NCBI RefSeq assembly: GCF_036324505.1
Contig: NC_086362.1
Coordinates: forward strand, 3,965,043-4,029,042
Direction of reading: 5' to 3'
DNA length: 64,000 nucleotides
Source: Eleginops maclovinus
Taxonomy: Eukaryota; Chordata; Actinopteri; Perciformes; Eleginopidae
Below, in pieces: positions 10,803-20,919 of this stretch; the first letter of the stretch is position 1; every line of letters starts with the position of its first letter. The position numbers and the translations under genes were made by a program. Below the pieces are notes generated by a model. It was not told the origin of the DNA. It searched no databases and saw nothing but the letters and a program-made list of their open reading frames with translations.

Positions 10803-13800
10803 TCATAGCACGTTCAGACCGAGCACACCAACAATGATCAGCAGAGCTACAGGGAAATAAAAAATGTATTCAGCTTTGTTTTTAAAACTTTTAATCTCTT
10901 CAGGTTATACACTCTTATTTGGGCTTACCTTGGGTCAGAGAATGCTGGATTGTAATTGCATGGCTAGTAGTGGTGGGTTTAGTGGTGGGTTTAGTGGTGG
11001 TACTGGTGGAAAGCTGATTGGTGACAGTGGCGTTAGGGTTTCCCAGGTCTACAGGAGGACTTTTGTACTGCTCTTTTGGGGCTCCGAGAGCAGCTGTACC
11101 TGTGGGTGCAAGCAAAAGACAAAATTGTCTTTAACAATTCTTTATAATATAAAGAAAAATACATATATTATTTGTGATTTAGTTTCTGTGACAGTTCTTC
11201 GTGGTTGAATATGTAGTAGACTTACTTGATTTGTAAGTTCTGCTGGAGATTCCAACTGTGATACTGTTTGCTCTGTAGTCGGGACTGGTACAGAGGCAGT
11301 GAATGTGCATTGGATTTTTCTCCCCGTGATTTTGCCCTTCACAGAGTTCACTTCCAGCTGCAGAGCAAAGAAGGTTACATGAACAAGGAGAAACAGAGTT
11401 TTCAGTAGTTCAAAAAGGCTAGCTGTATGGCACTTTATGCATACAACTCATCTTCAGACCACATCATATGTGTCTTTGTTCGCAAAGTAGGCAAAAATAC
11501 ATATATGTGTTCATGAAAATATGCAGTCTAATTCATGCTCTATGATTTTACTCCTAAACAAATCCTCACTCAGATCCCCCCCCACTTCCACTCTGAGTAG
11601 AACTCACCGGACTCAAAGTCAGCTGGCTATTGTTGTAGACAGCTCCAAAGAATCGAACATTACCGTTGTTGTTTGCACAGACATACGTTTTGTCGCCATT
11701 TCCCTGTGTTGAAAAACAGAAATTGTAACCGTTTAAAAAGAAGAATTTAAACAAACTAGGGTTAGACTTCCTGGTGTTTAAATCTATGAATGAGGGATAA
11801 AACTTGACATACCAGCGTGCCGTCGAGTGACAGGGTGGCAGCAATATAGCCATCGGACTGTCCTGACAGCTCAAAATCAAAGTTGTTACCCCTCCCCTTC
11901 TTGGCAGCCAGAAAGAAACATTCTCCACCTGTGGAGGGGTCGCAGGCTGAGGGCTCATCCGCGCAGAGCTGCCCGGTCCCGCAGTCTGTCCTGTTAATCC
12001 GTGTCTGCAAAGGAGATGAGATACTTTTACTAAACCAGTGAAACATGTGCACTCAATGGCTTCAAACATTCTGTTCTCATTTGTTCCACACCGCTCTAGT
12101 GTTTGGCTTTACATACCATAAGATCTGCCACGTTTATGTTTGCAATGGTTGTTGCCCCCACTGTTGGTGCTGCTGTTGGTGCTGCTGTTGGTGCTGCTGT
12201 TGGTGCTGCTGTTGGTGCGGCTGTTGGTGCTGCTGTTGGTGCTGCTGTTGGTGCTGCTGTTGGTGCGGCTGTTGGTGCTGCTGTTGTGCGGCTGTTGGTG
12301 CTGCTATTCGCATTTGGTGCAGCTGTTGGTACGCTGGTGCAGTTGTTGCTGCATGTGTCATTTGGTGCAGTGCTGTTTACAGGTGGTGCTGTTGGTGGTG
12401 CTGCTGTTGGTGTGGCTGTTGGTGTGTGCTGTTTTTTGTTGCTGTTTGGTTGCTGTTTGGTGCTCCATGTTGGTGCGGCTGTTATTGGTGCGCGCATTGT
12501 TGTGCAGCTGTTTTTGGTGCGGCTGTTGTTGGTGCTGCTTGTTATTGCTGGTGCACTGGCTGTTGTTTATTTGGCTGGGCTCTGTTATGGTGCTGTTATT
12601 GGGCTGCTGTTGTGTGCGGCTGTTATTGGTGCTGCTGTTGTTGCGCGGCTGTTTGGTGCGGCTGATGGTACGCTGTTGGTGTTGGTGCAGCTGTTGCGCG
12701 CGGCAGTTTGTGTGCTGCTGTTATTGTGCTGCTGTTATTGGTGCGGCTGTTATTGGTGCTGCTGTTGTTGGTGCGGCTGTTGGTGCGGCTGATGGTACGA
12801 CTGTTGGTGTTGGTGCTGCTGTTGGCGCGGCTGTTGTTGGTGCTGCTGTTGGCGCGGCTGTTATTGGTGCTGCTGTTGTTGGTGCGGCTGTTGGTGCGGC
12901 TGATGGTACGACTGTTGGTGTTGGTGCGGCTGTTGGCGCGGCTGTTGGTGCTGCTGTTGGCGCGGCTGTTGTTGGCGCGGCTGTTGTTGGTGCGGCTATT
13001 GTTGGTGCGGCTGTTGTTGGTGTGGCTGTTGTTGGTGCGGCTGTTGGTGCTGTTGTTGGTGTGGCTGTTGTTGGTGCGGCTGTTGGTGCTGCTGTTGGTG
13101 CTGTTGTTGTTGGTGCTGCTGTTGTTGGTGTGGCTGTTGTTGGTGTGGCTGTTGTTGGTGCGGCTGTTGGTGCTGCTGTTGGTGCTGTTGTTGGTGCGGC
13201 TGTTGTTGGTGCTGCTGTTGTTGGTGTGGCTGTTGGTGCTGTTGTTGTTGGTGCGGCTGTTGGTGCTGTTGTTGGTGCGGCTGTTGTTGGTGCTGCTGTT
13301 GTTGGTGTGGCTGTTGTTGGTGCTGTTGTTGTTGGTGCGGCTGTTGTTGGTGCTGCTGTTGTTGGTGCTGCTGTTGTTAGTGCGACTGTTGTTGGTGCTG
13401 CTGTTGGTGCGGCTGTTGTTGGTGCGGCTGTTGTTGGTGCGGCTGTTGTTGGTGCTGCTGTTGTTAGTGCGGCTGTTGGTGCTGCTGTTGGTGCTGTTGT
13501 TGTTGGTGCGGCTGTTGTTGGTGCTGCTGTTGGTGGTGCGGCTGTTGGTGCTGTTGTTGGTGCAGCTGTTGGTGGTGCGGCTGTTGTTGGTGCTGCTGTT
13601 GTTGGTGCGGCTGTTGGTGCGGCTGATGGTGCAGCTGTTGGCGCGGCTGATGGTGCGACTGTTGGTGTTGGTGCTGCTGTTGGCGCGGCTGTTGTTGGCG
13701 CGGCTGTTGTTGGTGCGACTGTTGGTGTTGGTGCGGCTGATGTTTGAGCATAGGTGCCCGCAGACATCCAGGACAGCGTCACTAGCAGGGCAGTGAGGAG

Positions 13801-13818
13801 GACCAGTCTGTTGTCCAT
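10803..13818 (-). pseudogene. DOMON/mucin gene copy A, frame-broken
   Basis: Exons by homology to copy B: 13818-12117 (signal peptide and repeat), 12004-11813, 11703-11608, 11357-11226, 11099-10929, 10846-10803. The first exon starts with a clear signal peptide (MDNRLVLLTALLVTLSW...) and then a very long Pro-Thr-Ala-Ala repeat. The exon is 1702 nt, not a multiple of three, and the frame hits a stop at 12721-12723 inside the repeat, giving at most 365 residues. Exon 4 also has one base fewer than copies B and C (132 vs 133 nt, loss of a T after 11273), which shifts the end of the DOMON domain. Exon 5 has a 12-nt (KPTT) insertion. Exon positions and all splice sites are otherwise conserved. It may be a recent pseudogene, a gene encoding only a secreted mucin, or an assembly error in the repeat. 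Confidence 0.75.
12150..13740 (-). repeat. Long 12/15-bp coding minisatellite, copy A
   Basis: Plus-strand units GGTGCTGCTGTT and GGTGCGGCTGTTGTT repeat for about 1.6 kb. Read on the minus strand they encode TAAP and TTAAP tracts. Units within 12310-12720 are degenerate and contain the frame break. Confidence 0.9.
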
Positions 13819-14320
13819 GGCTGGAGCAGGTGGAGTAAGGTGGTGATTTAGTTAAATTATAAAATGGAACACTTCGTCTGCAGCTATGCATTTCATTACA
13901 GAGATTTAATCAGGTGAGCTCAGAAAAAATGATTCAAAGTGAAATATTTTTCTAAACACATCAAATAACCCATGATGTCAGTGTGTCACAGCAAGCTATG
14001 CCCTGAAGGAAAATGTGGAGGAGTTTGACTATAATAGAACGTTGTGGAAATCTAATCTTACAAAACTAAGAACTTTTCATTTGAGCTGTTAACCGTAATG
14101 ACAAAGGTAATCAATCATATGTAAACCAATAATCTGACTTTATTTATTGTGTTTGTTTCATTTTTTAAACCCCTTGTAGCATTTGAGATTACTTTCAAGC
14201 AATGCAATTTATTATTATCGTAAAAAACAATAATAACAACCACCAAAGAACATCTCTAACTTTAGCTTACTTTGTTGTTTAATTATTTTAAGTGAAAACT
14301 ACAACTTTAGGATTAAAAAA

Positions 14321-14410
14321 AGCAGAATCAGAATACCTTTATCAGTCTCACTGAGGGGAGATTTGCATTGTTACAGCAGAAAGAGCCAAAGACAGCTGAA
14401 TATTACACCA
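14321..14410 (-). mobile_element. LINE 3' end fragment
   Basis: GCAGAATCAGAATACCTTTA followed by a segment matching, in reverse, the tail of the LINE at 18960-19050 (AAAGGTATTCTGATTCTG). It lies in the 5' intron of DOMON copy A. Confidence 0.65.
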
Positions 14411-14647
14411 AGAGAAGAAGAGTGCATTTATTTGACTTTATATGACAAAAAATCTCATAACAATCCCCAATGGCTCGTAATATTTTCCATTTCTTAAAGA
14501 GTTGCTTTAAGTAATTCCTCTAAAAAAGGTATCTAAAATTGTCCTTGGGCTGTACATTTGAAGTATTCACTTCAAAAGACACTTAAATAAATAGACTTTA
14601 AATTCCAGGAGTCAAAGATGTCACGGTGTTGCGTTCTTTAAGCCTAC

Positions 14648-14795
14648 CTTTTTCTGCAGTTCCAAAGATCAGTGAAATACGGTGAAGAAACAAAAGGGTT
14701 CTCAGTTCCTCGGTCTTGTGTCGTTATAGTTCGGGTGTTACCGATGGGATGCTTGCCCTTAAGATGTTCCTAAGACGACCCCAGGGAAAGATGTG
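14648..14795 (-). promoter_or_regulatory. 5' UTR exon and promoter of DOMON copy A
   Basis: A splice donor (AAAAAG/GTAGGC) at 14648/14647 is conserved in copies B (24846) and C (31118). About 170 bases upstream on the minus strand lies ATTTAAATAG (14817-14826), a TATA-like box. The transcription start is inferred near 14790. The acceptor just before the coding ATG ends CCAG at 13821-13822. Confidence 0.5.
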
Positions 14796-14899
14796 ACACC
14801 TGTTCCCTCTGTCCCTCTATTTAAATCAAAGAGGGTTGAGACAAGTCCAGATATCGAAGCCAAAAAAAAAAACAAGCTTCTCTGTCATCAGGGATGAAC

Positions 14900-17220
14900 A
14901 GCTCTGAGATACAGCGTCACGTCACTCCACATGGATTTCAATGTTTTTAGTGTCATACAGTAGCGAAAGGCTTCCACACTTGATTTATGTTTCCATTTTC
15001 CGTCCTTTACTGTTACTGTAACGTGTAAATCTGTATAATCAGGTATAGATTTTAACCCTTTTTTACGGTTTTAGAAGGTGGGGATAGGAGTATAAGTGTT
15101 TAATGGCGTTTGTGATGGAATCTACGGAGCTGTTGCATTGCACCTTTTAACTCTCTGACAGCTAGATTTTGATTTTCTACTTCCTTGAGGGCTCCCAGTG
15201 CTTGTAACATGAATGATTCACATTTTAAAGAAAAGATGACAATCCTTTTTCCTATGACACACAACGCTCAGGGATTAAGGCTCATACCTCAGGGTTCGGT
15301 GTCGGTCTGCGTTTCCAGGAAGATTTCAGTTACAGAGAAAAATCCTGTCAAATATATCTGTGTTTATTCAGCCTCAAAATGACCTAAGAATTGTTTTAAT
15401 CGCCATTATTAGGTTTCACAGGGTCCAATTAAGTGATGCTGTAAATTGCACAAGGAGTCCCCTACCCTGGTGCTAATAAGAAGAATTGTGCATAAAGCAG
15501 TTGTGGGAAAAAAATGATCTTCTTTGGTTACAGTGAGGCCAGATCATTGCAGCACCGGCTGAGAGACATGGTTGTGAGATCAGAGGATTCGATAAACGTT
15601 CACGTAAATCAGCCGTACACTGGTTTCTGGAACAGAGCTTTTTGTAAGTGTCTAAACATAAAATCCACTAGTTCCCCGTGCAACACAATGCAGAAAAGCA
15701 GGTGTAAAAATGATTCTACATTTAGACTCATGGAGTTCATTGCGCCTCACATTTTAGGATTTTTGTTTGTTTTTATTAAACATCAAACCAGAATATTTTT
15801 TCTTTTTCAATTGGCCAAACTCATGCTGTGCCTTCTTGTGAGTAAAAAGTCCAAAATAAATTAAAATAAACAGTGCTTACTCAGATGACAAGGTTTATGG
15901 TTTTGAATTCATGAGAATTTAGCAGCATATTCTAAATCAAACAAATGCGTTGGACAATGGAGACAGTGTCTGTTATGTCCTCCAGTGAACCTGTTGGGTT
16001 TCTCACGTGGGGAATGTTGTCTGTTAAAGAAAAAAAGGTCTGTGGATTTGTATCAGCGCATTTTCATGTGGTGTGGCACACGTTCTTCGCTGCAAACAAA
16101 ACATAGATTTGAATATCCTAACAAAGGCACAGTTCAGCAGCGTGTTGCTACAAACACGTCAACAGTGACTGTGTTGCAATATAGGATTGTGAAGTTCTGG
16201 GCCGTTGTTTGTATAATTCTTCGGCGATAAAGATGTGTTTTGTTTAAAGTTATTTTTTGTCGTTGTTTATTCTTCATTTTCTGCCCTGGAAACAAAGACA
16301 TATATATATATATATTTTATAACTTTTCAAATATTTTTTTCTTTGAATGAGCAAACATTCTCGGTTAATTGAAACTTTTTTTTGAAATTACAAATATTCC
16401 AAAGCTTTTTGAGCCTGCTATACAACTACTAAGCATTTCAGTACTTAAAAAAAACAGTCTTGTGCAAAAAATGAATTCAATCTCGTCTTTTTTTAAACGT
16501 AAATAAATAAGAAACATAAATTGGGTTATCTTTTGTCTCTTACTGTATGTATTCCATAAAGAATTCAACAAATTCCTGTTGCTGAAGTATATGTAACCCT
16601 TCTCAAATAATTCACCCTTTATTGTCTCTGATATTTCAAGGTTACCATGTGAAGTCGCTTTACACAGCTTTAAACAGGGTCAAATTGACCCCCATTTCCT
16701 GATTTCTTCTACGTTTTCTTCCCATCAGGGTTTTCTAAACGTGACACACTAGACTGTTATTCTAAATCTGTAAAAGTAGAAATGAAACACTGCTTTTTTA
16801 CTCACCTCAGCAGCATAATGTGAAAAAGTTAAGTCATGGCAGCTTAACAATAAGACAACTGCCTTGAATTGTTTTCCACACGAGACTTTTTCCCATGATT
16901 ACCTTGGCCTTACCTTTAGCGTTGGCCTTGAGGTAGTGTAACAGGTTTAACTGATGCCAGTGTGCTATCGGCTTTATGCAAACATGGTGTCCACAGTGTG
17001 ACTCGTGCTCCTATTGCCTCTTAAATATGATACAGGAAAAAATAAGTCAACACACCCAGTACTAATATTGCATGAGTTAAAGTTTGTCATTTTTGAGGAT
17101 GTTGTGCAGTTTGTGAAGTTTGGACAGTTTTTTTAAACTGAAGTTATTAAGTCCATTTCAAGTCTTTTATTTATTTGTGTTCAGGTTCAGGCGCTGGGGG
17201 ACTCCAAATCACCTCAAATG
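14900..17220. other. Upstream flank of DOMON copy A, no gene seen
   Basis: The segment 15185-15440 matches 25220-25460. The segments 15960-16230 and 16850-17040 match, loosely, 32985-33240 and 33455-33610. It is therefore duplicated intergenic DNA. The open frames here are short and do not match between copies. Confidence 0.6.
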
Positions 17221-17556
17221 TGTCACGATTTGTCTGGGTTTTATTTCTAAAAGCCTGCACTCCCCTAGTTATTTCTGTTTCCTCTTCCTGTCTCTGTGTT
17301 CGCCTCCTGTTTGATTACCTGATTGTGTTCACCTGGTGGTCCTTTGTCCCCCCTCCACCCGTGTCTTGTCTTTGTGACCACTCGTTTAGTATTTAAGTTC
17401 TGTTTGTCCTTCGTTTGTCGTGAGGTCCTCGTCGTATTTGGATGTGTTCCTTAGGGAGAGAGTTCGGTTCGTTTTGGCCTTGAAATAAAGGTGTTTTCAG
17501 TTAAACCCTGTGTCCTTCCTGCATTTGGGTCCTGCCTACTTCGATACCCCCTGACA
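17221..17556 (+). mobile_element. Solo LTR-like sequence
   Basis: 336 bp starting TGTCACG and ending CCTGACA (TG...CA). It has a TATA-like GTATTTAAG near 17390 and AATAAA at 17483-17488, the expected U3-R-U5 order. No second LTR, primer site or pol gene follows, so it is a solo or truncated LTR. The target duplication was not resolved. Confidence 0.55.
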
Positions 17557-18212
17557 GAAGGATCTCACCTTTTGGAGGTCCTCCGAGCCTCCGCAAGGAT
17601 TCAAGGGCCTCAGCTCCGGCCCCAGCAGCTGTGCCTCCCACTCCAGCTCGGCCCCTGATCCATTCCTTGGGTCCCACCCTGCCTTTGGAGGTCCACGGAG
17701 CTTGCAACTGTCTGCTAAGCGGTGCCAGGCCAGGCTACCAGCCCGTGCTCCGGTAGCCAAGCCTCCTGCAGCCATGCTTCCAGCTCAAGTTTTGGCCCTA
17801 GCAACCACGTTCACGGCTGCAGTTCTGGCCCTAGCTGGCATGTTTCCAGCCACTCCCACCGACGCCATCTCCCGCTCTGTTGGGCGTCCTGCTGACGCCA
17901 GTACATGTCCCGTCGGAGGTGCCGCCGACTCAAGTACATGTCCCGCGGGGGTCCCGCCGACTCGAGCCCCGGTCTCATCGGTGGTCCCACCGCGTCCTGC
18001 TCCAGGTCCTCCACAGCGGTCCCGCAGCCCTCCAGGCCACCCTCCAGGCCACCCTCCAGAGGGGTCCCACCGCTGCCTACCCCCGGCCTCCTGCTTGTCC
18101 TCCAGAGGGGTCCCACCGCTGCCTACCCCGGCCTCCTGCTCGTCCTCCAGAGGGGTCCCACCTCTGCCAACGCCGGCCTCCTGCCTGTGCTCCAGCGGGA
18201 TCCCACCACTGG
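17557..18212 (+). repeat. GC-rich proline-coding segment with 45-bp tandem repeat
   Basis: Strongly GC-rich, unlike its surroundings. From about 18011 to 18212 a unit of about 45 bp (containing GAGGGGTCCCACC and CGGCCTCCTGCT) repeats four times with small changes. In one frame it reads GVPPLPTPAS-like repeats. Between an LTR and a LINE it looks like transposon-derived filler. I do not recognise a gag or other known domain. Confidence 0.5.
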
Positions 18213-19055
18213 TGCCAGAGGAACCACCTCCAGCTCAACGCAGGGAAGACTAAGGAGCTGGTGGTGGATTTCAGACGGCGCCAACACTCCCCCCCACACC
18301 AGTGAACATCCAGGGAGTGGATATAGAGATTGTGAAATCCTACAAGTACCTGGGTGTTCATCTGAACAACAAACTGGACTGGTCCGACAACTCTGCTGCT
18401 CTCTACAAGAACGGACAGAGCAGACTCTTTCTGCTGAGGAGACTGAGGTCTTTTGGGGTGCAGGGGGCACTCCTTCTGACTTTTTTGACTCTGTGGGGTC
18501 ATCCGCCATCTTCTATGGTGTAGTCTGGGGCTGCAGCATCTCGGCTGCAGACAGGCAGCGACTGAACAGACTGATAAGGAAGGCCAGCTCTGTCCTGGGG
18601 AGTCCTCTGGACACTGTGGGGGTGGTGGGGTACAGGAGAATGGCCGCCAAGCTGTCCTCCCTGCTGGACAATGTGTCCCACCCCCTCCAGGACACCCTGT
18701 CCGAACTGTGCAGCTCCTTCAGCGACAGGCTGCTGCACCCGCGGAGTCTCACAGAGAGAGTCCTTCCTTCCTGCAGCGGTCAGACTCTATAACCATCATG
18801 GCCCCCAGTAGATCCCCCAAACATATAACAACACTAACTATAACACCCCCAGTTGTGTTAATAAATGTGCAATATATATCTAGCTGCTATACTCAGAGTG
18901 GTGTCTGTGGTCTATTTTTGTGTATTTTGTAAATTGTGTGCTTCTTGTATATATATATATTTTTAGTATCTTGGGTGTGATAATATTAAGCTGTCTTTGG
19001 CTCTTTCTGCTGTGAAAATGTCCCTTCTGTGGGACGATTAAAGGTATTCTGATTC
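18213..19055 (+). pseudogene. L2/CR1-type LINE 3' fragment, broken reverse transcriptase
   Basis: Carries the C-terminal end of a fish LINE reverse transcriptase: LNAGKTKELVVDFRR, then SYKYLGVHLNNKLDWS, GQSRLFLLRRLRSFG, and DRQRLNRLIRKASSVLG. The pieces lie in different frames, so it is inactive. It ends in a typical LINE tail, ATTAAAGGTATTCTGATTCTG near 19035-19055. It is 5'-truncated, joined directly to the GC-rich repeat. Confidence 0.85.
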
Positions 19056-19147
19056 TGATCCTGGGAGATGATTATATTCAGGAGCTCACTAAGACAAATA
19101 AGGAAGTTAGGGTTGTCTTGTCTGGACTCTTGGAGTTGTCAGTTTCC

Positions 19148-19400
19148 TTATAGCACGTTAAGACCAAGCACACCGACAGTGAACAGCAGAGCTACAGGCG
19201 GAAAAAATAATGGATTAGGTTTTGTTTACACGCATTACATTTCCTGTTTTAAAATCTCCTAAGGTAAACGTCCCTATCTCTTTGGCTTACCTAGGCTCAG
19301 AGATGGCTGGATTGTAATTGCATGGCTGGTAGTGTTGGCGGCAAGCTCATTGGTGACGGTGGTGTTAGCATTTTCCAAGTTTCTAACTACGACGCTGTAG
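19148..19400 (-). pseudogene. DOMON gene copy D, last two exons only
   Basis: The segment 19060-19420 matches 28340-28680 of copy C. The last exon (19191-19148) has the same 44-nt length and TAA stop. The penultimate exon ends at donor 19291 and fades out upstream near 19400. No signal peptide, repeat or DOMON exons are present, so it is the 3' remnant of a fourth gene copy. Confidence 0.75.
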
Positions 19401-19419
19401 ACAGCTAACCACTTGAGAG

Positions 19420-20560
19420 TGGCCTGTAGGAGAAGACCTCGGCCAAGTGTCCATTTTAAACTTATCATATCATTTGTGTTAATAAATCCTGTTAAATGTA
19501 GATGAGAAGTCGCTTGGATTCTTTGAGACCATATCATTATAGAAATTAGAACCCTACAGTATTTGTTCAAATTATTTTTGCCTTGCTGTAATAATTGTAA
19601 GAACAATATTTCCCACTATTTAACTTTCCACATCTTTGACCACAGCTTTGTCATTATCCTAAAAAGGGAGAACAGGTTAAGTCAGTCCTTCCGGGTCATC
19701 GGGACATAGACACCATACTGTGCATTTCAAAAGATTGTATGTGTACTTAAACACTTGTTTTGAGACGCACCATTCAAGACAGGCCAGAGGATAGACCTTG
19801 ATGGATATGATACAGATATTGATTTTTTTATTCACCTAATCTGGACAAATGTCACATTCACAAGAAGAAATGGAATGACTCTTTTCTCCATGTGGATGTA
19901 AAAACCTTTTTAGAGTCTACATGTAAACCAAATTTTGCACATACTTGTATAATAACAACAGTATGGCACAACTATTAAAAATAAGAAGGCAATCAAAGCA
20001 AATGTGTATTTGATCAATATTTTAAATGTTACCTTTTGTTTGTATCACTATTTTCTTTGTATTACTTTCTTTATTGCTTTATATATTTTTGATTAAATTA
20101 GTTTTTACTCACTTAGATACTGGCAAAGGAAAATGCTTTTTGGTTATAGATCCCAGTGATTTCTGTCTGAACATGTGATTCAACAACTTAGATAATCAGC
20201 TTTCATTATATATTTATAACGAATCCTTCATTAGTGCACATCTTCCCATTTTATTCTAGGGATTAAAAATAATGATGTCATGGTCACAAAACGTTATTTA
20301 TTAGTTCCTATTCATTTTTACAAATATGATTGACATGCACAGTTGAATGCATTTATCTTTTAGGCATCCCAGTTAAATAATTAAAATGTCCAGGTGTCCT
20401 AAGGGTTTTAGCCTGATAGTAGGAATGTGCGCTTAAAGGTAACCAGACCCCAAACCTCACATGTTTTAAAGCATGACACACAACTGCCAGGTAGTGGTAG
20501 AAACTACTGATTATTGATTGGATGTTTGATGATGACTGTACCCATTCAAATCATTCAAAG
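19420..20560. other. Intergenic DNA between DOMON copies D and B
   Basis: No gene seen. The segment 19707-19990 matches 2157-2440. The segment 20436-20560 matches 27925-28070 (GGTAACCAGACCCCAAACCT), the 3' flank shared by all copies. Confidence 0.6.
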
Positions 20561-20711
20561 ACTGATTTTCATTTCAGGCAGTGAATCAATATATACATTT
20601 TTTGCAATTAGCTAACATGTAGGACAGAGATCCAGCAGTCCTATGGTTAAAAGAAATAAACAAAATGGATCACACATTAAATACAAAATGAATTTACTTG
20701 TTGTGTTTCAG

Positions 20712-20788
20712 AGCCTACACAGACGTGAGAGCAGTTAGAAGGCCTGGGAAGATTGGCCAACCTCCTCCATTCCTGCCCTCCCCTGCCA
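20712..20788 (+). other. 77-nt exon-like block, plus strand, copy B
   Basis: Identical in length and splice borders to 10595-10671 and nearly identical in sequence. The same single frame is open. Confidence 0.45.
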
Positions 20789-20919
20789 GTAGGTTGAAAC
20801 ATGTGAGCATGATTCTAATAAACTTGGATGGATTTACTGTTTATAGTAAACCTCCTGAGAGATGATTAGCACATTGAGATGAATAAAGGTTGTCTTGACT
20901 CTTGGAGTTGTCAGTTTCC

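Noticed and set aside
12150..13740. CRISPR-like array
   Set aside because: Units are contiguous with no spacers, are translated, and lie in a spliced vertebrate gene.
12045..13796. Very long plus-strand frames reading GAAV, LLVL or CWCC repeats
   Set aside because: They are antisense or shifted readings of the TAAP-coding minisatellite. Signal peptide, splice sites and the downstream domain support only the minus-strand frame.
17702..18300. Proline-rich plus-strand protein gene
   Set aside because: No start context, no splice partners, and a tandem repeat wedged between LTR and LINE fragments.
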